Assembly: GCA_937863905.1 (NCBI GenBank)
Contig: CALMHV010000236.1
Coordinates: forward strand, 1-5,633
Source: an uncultured Bacillota bacterium
GTDB taxonomy: Bacteria > Bacillota > Sulfobacillia > UBA995 > UBA9673
DNA: 5,633 bases
Direction: 5' to 3'
The first letter of the stretch is position 1. Every line of letters begins with the position of its first letter. Below the pieces are notes generated by a model that worked only from the letters and a program-made list of their open reading frames with translations, ran no database searches and was not told the DNA's origin. The translations under genes were made by a program, and so were the position numbers. Shown in pieces: positions 1 through 5,633 of this stretch.

Positions 1-14
1 TCCGCCGCCTGAAT

Positions 15-35
15 GATTCCTGCCCCGTAGGAATC
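15..35. repeat. 7-bp inverted repeat upstream of lcfA
   Basis: GATTCCT at 15-21 is exactly repeated in reverse complement as AGGAATC at 29-35, with a 7-base spacer. It lies 14 bases before the -10-like hexamer at 49-54, where an operator for a dimeric regulator could sit. The left arm is preceded by TGAATGA (10-16), which recalls half of the Bacillus FadR site, but the right half does not match that site. A regulatory role is inference, since a 7-bp dyad can arise by chance. Confidence 0.3.
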
Positions 36-48
36 CGCACCGTTGTCG

Positions 49-54
49 GATAAT
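49..54 (+). promoter_or_regulatory. Possible -10 hexamer of the lcfA promoter
   Basis: GATAAT matches five of six bases of TATAAT and sits in the only AT-rich patch before the first gene, about 57 bases ahead of its ATG. No convincing TTGACA-like -35 element lies 16-18 bases upstream. The call therefore rests on one hexamer and its position. Confidence 0.2.
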
Positions 55-90
55 TCTACCGGCATGTTGGGTCCAAACACTTTGCTTGTC

Positions 91-100
91 GGGAGGAGGT
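91..100 (+). promoter_or_regulatory. Ribosome binding site that fixes the lcfA start
   Basis: GGGAGGAGGT is a near-perfect Shine-Dalgarno sequence ending 10 bases before ATG at 111. The reading frame also has a GTG at 99, but that codon lies inside the Shine-Dalgarno sequence and cannot use it. This makes ATG 111 the likely start. Confidence 0.8.
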
Positions 101-110
101 GGGAAACCGT

Positions 111-1802
111 ATGACAGACTTCGAGAAACAGTGGCAGGCCAACTACCCGGAGGGCGTCCCGCGGCACATGGACTACCCGGACATCGCGGTCCACGAACTT
201 GTGGAGAGGGCGGCGCAGGAGTTCCCCGGCAACATCGCGACCATCTTCATGGGCGGCAAGCTCACCTACCGGCAGCTCCTCGACCAAGTCTATCGGTTCG
301 CCGCGGCCCTGGTCGCCCTGGGGGTCAAGAAGGGCGACCGCGTCGGCCTCATGCTGCCCAACTGCCCGCAGATGGTCATCGCCTACTACGGCGTTCTCAA
401 GGCCGGCGGTGTGGTCGTCGCCTTCAACCCGCTCTATGTGGAGCGCGAGATCCAGCACCAAATCACCGATTCCGGGACCAAGGTGATGGTCGTCCTCGAC
501 CTTCTCTCCGCTCGCATCGCCAAGGTGCGCGAGGCCGCGGGGCTGGAGAAGTGTATCTGGACGGGCATCAAGGACTACCTTCCCTTCCCGCTCAAACAAC
601 TCTATCCGGTCAAGGCCAAGAAGGCCGGCCAACTCGTCACCGCCCCGAGCGGCCCCGGCGACTATCAGTTCACAGCGCTCCTCAAGCAGTACGGGCCGAA
701 CCCGCCCTCGTACACGTTCACCCCGGCGGAGGACCTCTGCTGCCTCCAGTACACGGGCGGGACCACCGGCGTCTCCAAGGGCTGCATGCTGACGCACCGC
801 AACATGCTGGTCAACGCCACCCAGGTCTCCAGTTGGACGCCTGAGGTGCGGCGGGGGCAGGAGCGGATCATGACCATCCTCCCGCTCTTCCACAGCTACG
901 GCATGACCTGTTGCCTGAACCTGGCCGTCGCACTGTCCTCAAGCATGGTTCTCATGCCCCGCTTCATCGTCGAGGACGTCCTGAAAGCTATCGACAAGTG
1001 GAAGCCGAGCCTCTTTCCGGGCGCCCCGACGATGTACATCGCCATCAACAACCACCCGGACGTGAAGAAGTACGACCTCAAGTCCGTCCGGGCCTGTCTG
1101 TCCGGCTCGGCGGCCTTGCCGGTGGACGTCCAGAGGAAGTTCCAGACCATCACCGGGGGCTACCTCAACGAGGGCTACGGCCTGTCGGAGGCCTCGCCGG
1201 TGACGCACGCCAACCCGCTCTTCGGGCGGAGCAAGCCGGGCAGCATCGGGCTGCCAATGCCGGACACCGTGTCCAAGATCATGGACATCGAGGCCGGCCA
1301 CACCGAACTGCCGGTCGGCGAGGCGGGTGAGCTCGTCCTCAAGGGCCCGCAGGTCATGAAGGGCTACTGGAACCGGCCGGACGAAACGGAGAAGACCCTC
1401 CGGGAGGGCTGGCTCTACACGGGCGACATCGCCACGATGGACGAGGAGGGCTACACGTTCATCGTGGACCGGAAGAAGGAGATGATCATCGCCGGCGGGT
1501 ACAATATCTACCCGCGCGAGATCGAGGAGGTCCTCTTCGAGCATCCGAAGATCCTCGAGGCGGCGGCCATCGGCATCCCCGACGAGTACCGGGGCGAGAC
1601 GGTCAAGATCTTCGTCGTCCTAAAGCCCGGCGAGCAGGCGACGGCCGAGGAACTGGTCGAATACTGCAAGACCAAGCTGGCCAAGTACAAGGTCCCGAAG
1701 TTCGTGGAGTTTCGCTCGGAGCTGCCGAAGACGATTGTCGGCAAGGTCCTCAGGCGCCTCCTGGCGGAAGAGGAGAAGAAGAAGCGGGCCGAGCCCGCGT
1801 AG
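111..1802 (+). CDS. lcfA: Long-chain fatty acid-CoA ligase (AMP-forming), LcfA/FadD type
   Basis: This cytoplasmic enzyme joins a fatty acid to coenzyme A through an acyl-adenylate, using ATP, and feeds beta-oxidation or lipid synthesis. The 563-residue product has the normal family length and a full set of ANL-superfamily motifs: the P-loop YTGGTTGVSKG at about 214-224, GYGLSEASP at about 355-363, the hinge-side YTGD at about 436-439, DRKKEMIIAGGYNIYPREIE at about 453-472, and PKTIVGKVLRR at about 539-549, whose K545 is the expected adenylation lysine. Long stretches, such as LSGSAALPV, SEASPVTHAN and KGPQVMKGYWN, match Bacillus LcfA as I remember it, so the family is secure and long-chain specificity is likely. 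The start is ATG 111, chosen from the Shine-Dalgarno at 91-100. The C-terminus ends in a charged EEEKKKRAEPA tail. A transporter gene follows 109 bp downstream on the same strand. Exact chain-length preference cannot be read from sequence. Confidence 0.95.
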   Translation: MTDFEKQWQANYPEGVPRHMDYPDIAVHELVERAAQEFPGNIATIFMGGKLTYRQLLDQVYRFAAALVALGVKKGDRVGLMLPNCPQMVIAYYGVLKAGGVVVAFNPLYVEREIQHQITDSGTKVMVVLDLLSARIAKVREAAGLEKCIWTGIKDYLPFPLKQLYPVKAKKAGQLVTAPSGPGDYQFTALLKQYGPNPPSYTFTPAEDLCCLQYTGGTTGVSKGCMLTHRNMLVNATQVSSWTPEVRRGQERIMTILPLFHSYGMTCCLNLAVALSSSMVLMPRFIVEDVLKAIDKWKPSLFPGAPTMYIAINNHPDVKKYDLKSVRACLSGSAALPVDVQRKFQTITGGYLNEGYGLSEASPVTHANPLFGRSKPGSIGLPMPDTVSKIMDIEAGHTELPVGEAGELVLKGPQVMKGYWNRPDETEKTLREGWLYTGDIATMDEEGYTFIVDRKKEMIIAGGYNIYPREIEEVLFEHPKILEAAAIGIPDEYRGETVKIFVVLKPGEQATAEELVEYCKTKLAKYKVPKFVEFRSELPKTIVGKVLRRLLAEEEKKKRAEPA

Positions 1803-1861
1803 TGGCCAGACCGGCCGAGGATGCGGGCCGGTGGGCTGGCGGTTTTGAGGCACAATTCGCA

Positions 1862-1889
1862 GGGGCCCGCGCCTGGTGGCGCGGGCCCC
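1862..1889 (+). terminator. Perfect 12-bp GC hairpin between lcfA and the transporter
   Basis: GGGGCCCGCGCC (1862-1873), loop TGGT, then GGCGCGGGCCCC (1878-1889) form an uninterrupted stem made entirely of G and C. It lies 60 bases after the ligase stop and 22 bases before the transporter start. No T-run follows on either strand, so it is not a canonical intrinsic terminator. It could be a U-less terminator of a GC-rich genome, a partial attenuator, or an mRNA stabiliser at the ligase 3' end. Confidence 0.5.
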
Positions 1890-1899
1890 GGTCGGCGAT

Positions 1900-1904
1900 G
1901 GGAG
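1900..1904 (+). promoter_or_regulatory. Ribosome binding site that fixes the transporter start
   Basis: GGGAG lies 7 bases before GTG at 1912. A longer reading frame begins at GTG 1876, but that codon is within the hairpin at 1862-1889, has no Shine-Dalgarno, and would add 12 residues (MARAPVGDGSVR) with no membrane character. Confidence 0.65.
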
Positions 1905-1911
1905 TGTCCGA

Positions 1912-3252
1912 GTGCGGCGTATCTCGAACAAGACGTGGGCAATGGTCCTCCTGATCTCGATGTTGGTCATCCTCAACGCCGACAACCTCGTCCTCGCGCC
2001 CAACATCGACGCCATCGAGAAGGAGTTCGGGGTCGACGACGCGGCCATCGGGAACATCTCGGCCATCTTCATGGTCATCGGCGCCGCGGCCAGCCTGGTC
2101 TGGGGCTATCTCGGCGACAAAGGTTCGCGGAAGAGGCTCTTCTTCCTCAGCGTCGTCATCGGGGCGGTGCCGTGCGTCCTCACCGCTCTGGCTCAGAACT
2201 ACACCCAGTTCTTCATCATCCGGGTCCTGACCGGCTTCGGCATCGGCGCCTCGTACCCGACGGCCTTCTCGCTCGTGGCCGACCTCTTCGAGGCGAAGGA
2301 CCGCGTCCGCGTGGCGGCGTTTCTGGCTGCCTCCGTCGGCTTCGGGACCGTCCTGGGAACCCTGGTCGGCGGGTACGGCGGCGCCGCCTGGGGCTGGCGG
2401 GTACCCTTCGTTGTCGTCGGGCTGCCCAACTTCATCCTGGCGGGCGTCTTCTGGTTCTTGGTCAAGGACCCGCCGCGCGGGATGTCGGAGGAGGGCCTGA
2501 AGGACCTCATCGCCGAGGGGTACGTCTACCCGCGGACCATCCGCTTCTCCGACTACCGGCGCCTCTTCACCGTCAAGACCAACCTCCTGCTCTTCCTCCA
2601 GGGCCTCGCCGGCTCCATCCCCTGGGGCGCCATTCCGCTCTTCCTGGTGGCCTACCTCGGGCGCGTGCGAGGTCTGGACCCCAACGCCGCCACGACGGTC
2701 TTTCTGTTCTTCGGCGTGGGCACCATCCTGGGTATCTTGGCGGGCGGGCTGGCCGGTGGCGCCCTCTACCGTAGGTCGCCGGCCCTCGTGCCCATCCTGA
2801 GCGGGATCGCGACCCTCGTGGGGACTGTTCTCGCCGTGGTCTTCTTCGCCGCCTCCTGGGTCCAGGGCTACTGGGTCATGGTGGGGCTGGGCTTTGTGAC
2901 GGCGACCTGCGCCTCCCTGACCGGCCCCAACGTCCAGGCCATGGTCATGAACGTCAACGTCCCGGAGAACCGCGGGGCCATCTTCTCCGTCTTCAACCTC
3001 ACCGACTGCCTGGGCACCGGGATCGGGCGGTTCGTGGGGGGGCTTTTAGCTCAACTCCTGACCATCGGTCCGGCCCTGACGGTGGCCAGCCTCTTCTGGC
3101 TGCCCTGCGGCCTCCTGCTGCTGGCCTCGGCCTGGGTCTTCCCGCGTGACGTGAGGAACTTACGCGAGGACATGCGGAACCTCGGGCGGGAGATGGCCGG
3201 GGGCGCCGGTCCCGGGCTCAGTGCTGCGTCCGCTCCTGGACCACCATCTTAG
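1912..3252 (+). CDS. Major facilitator superfamily transporter, Spinster-like
   Basis: The 446-residue product is an inner-membrane secondary transporter with about 12 hydrophobic segments and a hydrophilic central loop at about 185-222. Segment 1 carries NADN (22-25), where Spinster proteins have N-x-x-D-R. Loop 2-3 has the MFS motif A, GYLGDKGSRKR (65-75), with D69. R104 opens motif B in RVLTGFGIGASYPTAFSLVADLF, which closely follows the Spinster pattern. The second-half motif A (278-289, GGLAGGALYRRS) is degenerate. VPENRGAIFSVFN (350-362) is also typical of the group. Start GTG 1912 is chosen from GGGAG at 1900-1904. After the last segment comes a charged stretch with RNLRED and RNLGREM repeats, then a low-complexity GGAGPGLSAASAPGPPS end. 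The final 11 residues are encoded in DNA overlapping the opposite-strand gene. Known Spinster proteins move lysophospholipids or sphingolipids, so a lipid substrate is plausible beside an acyl-CoA ligase. The actual substrate cannot be told from sequence. Confidence 0.88.
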   Translation: MRRISNKTWAMVLLISMLVILNADNLVLAPNIDAIEKEFGVDDAAIGNISAIFMVIGAAASLVWGYLGDKGSRKRLFFLSVVIGAVPCVLTALAQNYTQFFIIRVLTGFGIGASYPTAFSLVADLFEAKDRVRVAAFLAASVGFGTVLGTLVGGYGGAAWGWRVPFVVVGLPNFILAGVFWFLVKDPPRGMSEEGLKDLIAEGYVYPRTIRFSDYRRLFTVKTNLLLFLQGLAGSIPWGAIPLFLVAYLGRVRGLDPNAATTVFLFFGVGTILGILAGGLAGGALYRRSPALVPILSGIATLVGTVLAVVFFAASWVQGYWVMVGLGFVTATCASLTGPNVQAMVMNVNVPENRGAIFSVFNLTDCLGTGIGRFVGGLLAQLLTIGPALTVASLFWLPCGLLLLASAWVFPRDVRNLREDMRNLGREMAGGAGPGLSAASAPGPPS

Positions 3253-3460
3253 CGATCATCCGGGCCAGGGCCTGACGCTCCGCCTCCGTGCCGACGTCCC
3301 AGAGTTCCTTGAGGAGCCGTTGCTCGCGGTCGGCCGGGTCGGCGAAGCGGGCGAGGAAATCCCCCAGGCGGGTGGCCAGCGCGGCCACCGCGCTGTCGGA
3401 CAGGCCGACTCCTTTGGCCACGCCTATCGCCTTCACAAGCAGGCTCTTAAACTCCTCCAT
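3218..3460 (-). CDS. DUF3243 family protein (YmfJ-like), unknown function
   Basis: This is an 80-residue soluble, probably all-helical protein. The pattern GVAKGVGLSDSAVAALATRLGDFLA (about 13-37), then LLKELWDVGTEAERQALARMIAKMV (about 49-73), lines up without gaps in its key positions with Bacillus YmfJ as I recall it (HAKDKGMSQDTI, LATEIGEYLA, VLADLWSVADKEEQ, ANMMVKLV). No function is established for the family. The frame stays open upstream to 3730, but that extension is low-complexity Arg/Gly/Pro-rich sequence without family resemblance, so a start near 3460 is favoured. ATG 3460 has GGAG 9 bases upstream. GTG 3475 has GAGG 7 bases upstream and would give 85 residues (extra VETPP), so it remains possible. 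Its stop lies inside the 3' end of the transporter gene on the other strand (35-bp overlap). It is divergent from the DUF255 gene, with 446 bp between them. Confidence 0.85.
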   Translation of the reverse strand: MEEFKSLLVKAIGVAKGVGLSDSAVAALATRLGDFLARFADPADREQRLLKELWDVGTEAERQALARMIAKMVVQERTQH

Positions 3461-3469
3461 CGGTGGTGT

Positions 3470-3473
3470 CTCC
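3470..3473 (-). promoter_or_regulatory. Ribosome binding site for the DUF3243 gene
   Basis: Read on the minus strand, GGAG precedes ATG 3460 by 9 bases. A second purine-rich run, AAGAGAGAGAGG (3483-3494 on the minus strand), precedes the alternative GTG start at 3475 by 7 bases. The sequence alone does not settle which of the two starts is used. Confidence 0.45.
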
Positions 3474-3522
3474 ACGCTGGCGCCTCTCTCTCTTGGTTCG
3501 TTCCGTGGCCTGGTGGGTCGGC

Positions 3523-3534
3523 GGGGGCGCCCCC
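3523..3534. repeat. 12-bp perfect palindrome
   Basis: GGGGGCGCCCCC is self-complementary over 12 bases. It lies 63 bases upstream of the DUF3243 ATG on that gene's template. In such GC-rich DNA this may be chance. Confidence 0.3.
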
Positions 3535-3577
3535 AACGAGGCGCGGGTGAAGCCGGGGGGAGGCCCGTCGTGGCGGT

Positions 3578-3591
3578 AGAGGTCGACCTCT
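3578..3591. repeat. 14-bp perfect palindrome, possible operator
   Basis: AGAGGTCGACCTCT is self-complementary over all 14 bases and is of mixed base composition, so it is less easily explained by GC bias than its neighbours. It lies about 118 bp upstream of the DUF3243 start and 316 bp upstream of the DUF255 start. A binding site for a dimeric regulator is one reading. Confidence 0.35.
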
Positions 3592-3757
3592 GGCGAACCC
3601 TCGCCGCGGGCCGCGGTCCTGGCGGTCCCTTTCCGGCCGGGAGCTTTCCGCCCTCGCTCGGCCGCGCCGGCCCGCCGGCCTGATCCCTCGCCTGGTCCAT
3701 CCCTTCTGTCCGTCCCCCGACCCACCTCACCTTGGTTACCTAGTCTTACCCTACGTT

Positions 3758-3796
3758 GCCCCGGACTTCCGGGTGCTCGCCCGGATGACCCGGGGC
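3758..3796. repeat. Two-tiered inverted repeat (hairpin) in the divergent region
   Basis: The outer arms GCCCCGG (3758-3764) and CCGGGGC (3790-3796) are exact reverse complements. Nested inside them, TCCGGG (3768-3773) pairs with CCCGGA (3780-3785) around the loop TGCTCG, leaving a small internal loop (ACT against TGAC). The structure could form in RNA from either strand. No T-run flanks it, so it is not an ordinary terminator. It may belong to the 5' leader of either divergent gene. Confidence 0.45.
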
Positions 3797-3845
3797 CTCC
3801 GCCCACTATCGGACAGACTACGCGTACCGTGCGCCGGGCCGGCGC

Positions 3846-3862
3846 GGCGGCGCACCGCCGCC
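3846..3862 (+). repeat. 7-bp GC stem-loop in the DUF255 leader
   Basis: GGCGGCG (3846-3852) pairs with CGCCGCC (3856-3862) around the three-base loop CAC. It ends 44 bases before ATG 3907 and would lie in the 5' leader of that mRNA if transcription starts upstream. Short GC stems are common by chance at this base composition. Confidence 0.3.
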
Positions 3863-3893
3863 AGGGACGGCCCGGGCAGCTACGAGAGGAAGA

Positions 3894-3900
3894 GGGAGGG
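3894..3900 (+). promoter_or_regulatory. Ribosome binding site for the DUF255 gene
   Basis: GGGAGGG lies in a purine-rich run (about 3883-3901), with its GGAGG core 7 bases before ATG 3907. This supports that ATG as the start. Confidence 0.7.
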
Positions 3901-3906
3901 GCCCAG

Positions 3907-5633
3907 ATGGCCCAGGAGTCGCAGGTTGGTTGGCGGGAGTGGGGTCCGGCGGCCTTCGCCGAGGCGGCCGAGAAGGGCCGACCCGTTCTTCTCTCTATCT
4001 CGGCGGTGTGGTGTCATTGGTGCCACGTCATGGACAAGACGACCTACCAGGACCCGGAGGTCATCGAGCGCATCGGAGACCACTTCGTCCCGGTGCGCGT
4101 GGATAACGACCGCCGCCCCGACGTGAACAGCCGCTACAACATGGGCGGCTGGCCCACGACGGCCTTCCTCACCCCCGAGGGGGAGATCCTCACCGGGGCC
4201 ACCTACCTTCCGGCCGAGACCATGCGGGGACTCCTGGACCGGGTGGTGACCTTCTACGCCGAGCACCGGGAGGACATCCGCCAGGAAGTGGCCGGGCGGA
4301 AACGGGTGGCGCCGCCGGCGCTTCCGGCCGGGGCTTCTGCGGGCCTGGACGCCACCGAGGCCCTGTCCGCCGCCCGCGAGGTCGCCCGCAGCCTGGCCGA
4401 AGCCTACGACCCCGACCACGGCGGTTTCGGAGTCCAGCCCAAGTTCCCGCAGCCCAAGGCTTTGGAGTATCTCCTCGTCACCTACCTCCGCGACGCCGCG
4501 CACGGCGACCCCCAGCGGGCCAGGTGGGCCGGCCGTCACCTGGAGATGGTCGAGACGACGCTCCGGGCCATGGGCCAGGGCGGGATGTACGACCACGTGG
4601 CCGGGGGGTTCTTCCGCTACTCCACCACGCGCGACTGGTCTGTCCCGCACTACGAGAAGATGCTCGAAGACAACGCCCAGCTTCTGACCATCTACGCCCG
4701 CCTGGCCCGCCTCACCGCTGACCCCGTCTACCTGGACACCGTGCGCGACGTGGTCCGGTACCTTGAGGACTGGCTGCGGTCGGACGACGGCTACTTCTAC
4801 GGCAGCCAGGACGCGGACGAGGCCTACTACGCCCTCGATGCCGCCGGCCGCGAAGAGCGGCGCGACACCGCCCCCCGCGTGGACCACACCCTCTACTCCG
4901 GTTGGAACGCCCTCGCCGCCAGCGGTCTCCTCGAGGCCTACCTGGCGACGCGCGACATCCGCCTGCGCGAGCTGGGGCTCGTGGCCCTGGAGTACGCCTG
5001 GGCGGCGACCCGGGTGCCGGCCGGCAGCCTGCCGGGCAGCGACCTTTCCGATGCGGAGGCCCTGCCCGCGCACTGGCACGACGAGGCGGGACCGCACGAG
5101 CCGATCCTCCTGGAGGACGCCTCGCGCTTCATCTCCGCCTTTCTCGACGCCTTCGAGGCCACCGGAGACGGGGCCTACCTTGAGCGGGCCAAGGCCCTGG
5201 CCGGGGCGGCCGAGCGGGCCTTCTTCGACGCGGATGAGGGGGCGTTCCGGGACGCCTTGCCCACGGAGGACGCCCTGGGGCACCTCCAGCACCCGCGCCT
5301 CGGCCTCCAGGAGAACGCCGGAATGGCTCTCGTCCTCCTCCGGCTGTCGGAGAGCACCGGCGACCCCCATCCCGGTGAGGTCGCCCGGCGCGCCCTGGGT
5401 CGCTTCCTGGGCCCGCACCGCCGCTACGGGACGATGGCCGCCGAGTACGCTCTGGCCCTGGACCGGGCGGTCGGGCCGACGGCCGAGGTGACCATCACCG
5501 GCGAAAACGGCGGACCTACCGACCAGGCCTCCTCCGGTCTGTTTGTTGAGGCCGCAGCCGCGGTGAGCGCCGCCCGCTCCGTGACGTGGTCCCCGGGCTC
5601 GGGCGCTCCTGCCGGTCCGTCGGCCCTCATCTG
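3907..5633 (+). CDS. Thioredoxin-domain DUF255 protein (YyaL/SSP411 family), 3' partial
   Basis: The frame is open for 575 codons from ATG 3907 to the window edge with no stop, so the gene is cut off by the window. The N-terminal thioredoxin-like domain (about 9-125) has the family redox motif WCHWCHVM, with cysteines at 36 and 39, then RPD (70-72), GGWP (80-83) and FLTPEG. After a linker, the alpha/alpha-barrel part carries PKFPQPKALEYLL (178-190), GGMYDHVAGGFFRYS (225-239), VPHYEKMLEDNAQLL (246-260) and SQDADE (300-305), all hallmarks of the YyaL/SPATA20 family. No signal peptide is seen, so it is probably cytoplasmic. The molecular role is not established. It is unusually compact: only about 28 residues separate DAD from the SGWNALAA element, against roughly 100 in typical members as I recall, and the RPD-GGWP spacing is also short. 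The reading frame is continuous, so this looks like a compact subfamily rather than damage. VTITGENGGPTDQ near the edge resembles the usual C-terminal region, so most of the protein is present. It is divergent from DUF3243. Confidence 0.93.
   Translation, partial: MAQESQVGWREWGPAAFAEAAEKGRPVLLSISAVWCHWCHVMDKTTYQDPEVIERIGDHFVPVRVDNDRRPDVNSRYNMGGWPTTAFLTPEGEILTGATYLPAETMRGLLDRVVTFYAEHREDIRQEVAGRKRVAPPALPAGASAGLDATEALSAAREVARSLAEAYDPDHGGFGVQPKFPQPKALEYLLVTYLRDAAHGDPQRARWAGRHLEMVETTLRAMGQGGMYDHVAGGFFRYSTTRDWSVPHYEKMLEDNAQLLTIYARLARLTADPVYLDTVRDVVRYLEDWLRSDDGYFYGSQDADEAYYALDAAGREERRDTAPRVDHTLYSGWNALAASGLLEAYLATRDIRLRELGLVALEYAWAATRVPAGSLPGSDLSDAEALPAHWHDEAGPHEPILLEDASRFISAFLDAFEATGDGAYLERAKALAGAAERAFFDADEGAFRDALPTEDALGHLQHPRLGLQENAGMALVLLRLSESTGDPHPGEVARRALGRFLGPHRRYGTMAAEYALALDRAVGPTAEVTITGENGGPTDQASSGLFVEAAAAVSAARSVTWSPGSGAPAGPSALI

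Larger units (their letters stand above)
3461..3906. other. 446-bp divergent intergenic region without a convincing gene
   Basis: This stretch separates the start of the minus-strand DUF3243 gene from the start of the plus-strand DUF255 gene, so promoters for both should lie here. It contains two perfect palindromes (3523-3534, 3578-3591) and two hairpin-forming repeats (3758-3796, 3846-3862). The only AT-richer patch is about 3731-3757. I found no -35/-10 pair at acceptable spacing on either strand. Open frames through it translate to low-complexity Arg/Gly/Pro-rich sequence and look like GC-rich artefacts. I recognised no tRNA, RNase P RNA, SRP RNA or riboswitch core. Confidence 0.6.

Noticed and set aside
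10..36. A true FadR operator upstream of lcfA
   Set aside because: Only the TGAATGA half matches the remembered Bacillus consensus. The inverted half is missing, so the named site cannot be claimed.
86..844. A 252-codon plus-strand frame overlapping the ligase
   Set aside because: It is out of frame with the conserved ligase sequence and has no domain. The Shine-Dalgarno at 91-100 serves ATG 111.
1821..2774. A 317-codon plus-strand frame overlapping the transporter
   Set aside because: It is an Arg/Gly/Pro-rich out-of-frame shadow. The alternative frame encodes a full 12-segment membrane protein with MFS motifs.
3461..3730. N-terminal extension of the DUF3243 frame to a 170-residue protein
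   Set aside because: The extra 90 residues are low-complexity Arg/Gly/Pro-rich sequence. Family members are about 80-85 residues as I recall, and good ribosome sites precede ATG 3460 and GTG 3475.
3461..3906. A known structured RNA (RNase P RNA, SRP RNA, T-box or other riboswitch)
   Set aside because: I looked for conserved core motifs on both strands and recognised none. The inverted repeats alone do not identify a class.
3880..5418. A 512-codon open frame on the minus strand, antisense to the DUF255 gene
   Set aside because: Its translation is Gly/Val/Arg/His-rich with no recognisable domain, while the plus strand encodes clear family motifs throughout. Long antisense frames are expected in GC-rich coding DNA.
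1..5633. Mobile element, phage, CRISPR or defence system
   Set aside because: There is no transposase, integrase, terminal repeat, spaced direct repeat array or Cas-like protein. All four genes belong to housekeeping or conserved families with matching composition.

Overview
The window is GC-rich DNA, with strong G/C preference at third codon positions, and carries four protein genes. It reads as an ordinary stretch of bacterial chromosome. A high-GC member of the Bacillota (Firmicutes), possibly a thermophilic or environmental lineage, is the best guess. Two points support this: the first protein closely resembles the Bacillus long-chain acyl-CoA ligase LcfA, and the small minus-strand gene is a DUF3243 (YmfJ-like) protein, a family known mainly from Firmicutes. 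I recalled both resemblances from memory and did not run a search.

Layout. Positions 1-110 are a leader with a 7-bp dyad, a weak -10-like hexamer and a strong Shine-Dalgarno site. Positions 111-1802 (+) encode a complete long-chain fatty acid-CoA ligase. A 109-bp gap follows, holding a perfect 12-bp GC hairpin (1862-1889). Positions 1912-3252 (+) encode a complete 12-TM major facilitator transporter of the Spinster-like type. Positions 3218-3460 (-) encode the DUF3243 protein, whose 3' end overlaps the transporter's 3' end tail-to-tail by 35 bp. Positions 3461-3906 form a long divergent intergenic region with several palindromes and hairpins but no convincing gene. Positions 3907-5633 (+) encode a DUF255/YyaL-like thioredoxin-domain protein that runs off the window without a stop codon.

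The ligase and transporter lie in the same direction and could form a lipid-related pair: the ligase activates fatty acids to acyl-CoA, and some Spinster-type transporters move lysolipids. That link is inference from adjacency, and the hairpin between the genes may separate or attenuate their expression. The DUF3243 and DUF255 genes are divergent and have no evident functional tie to the lipid pair.

I see no mobile element, CRISPR array, tRNA, rRNA or clear new system. The most unusual items are the compact form of the DUF255 protein, the convergent overlap, and the structured divergent intergenic region.
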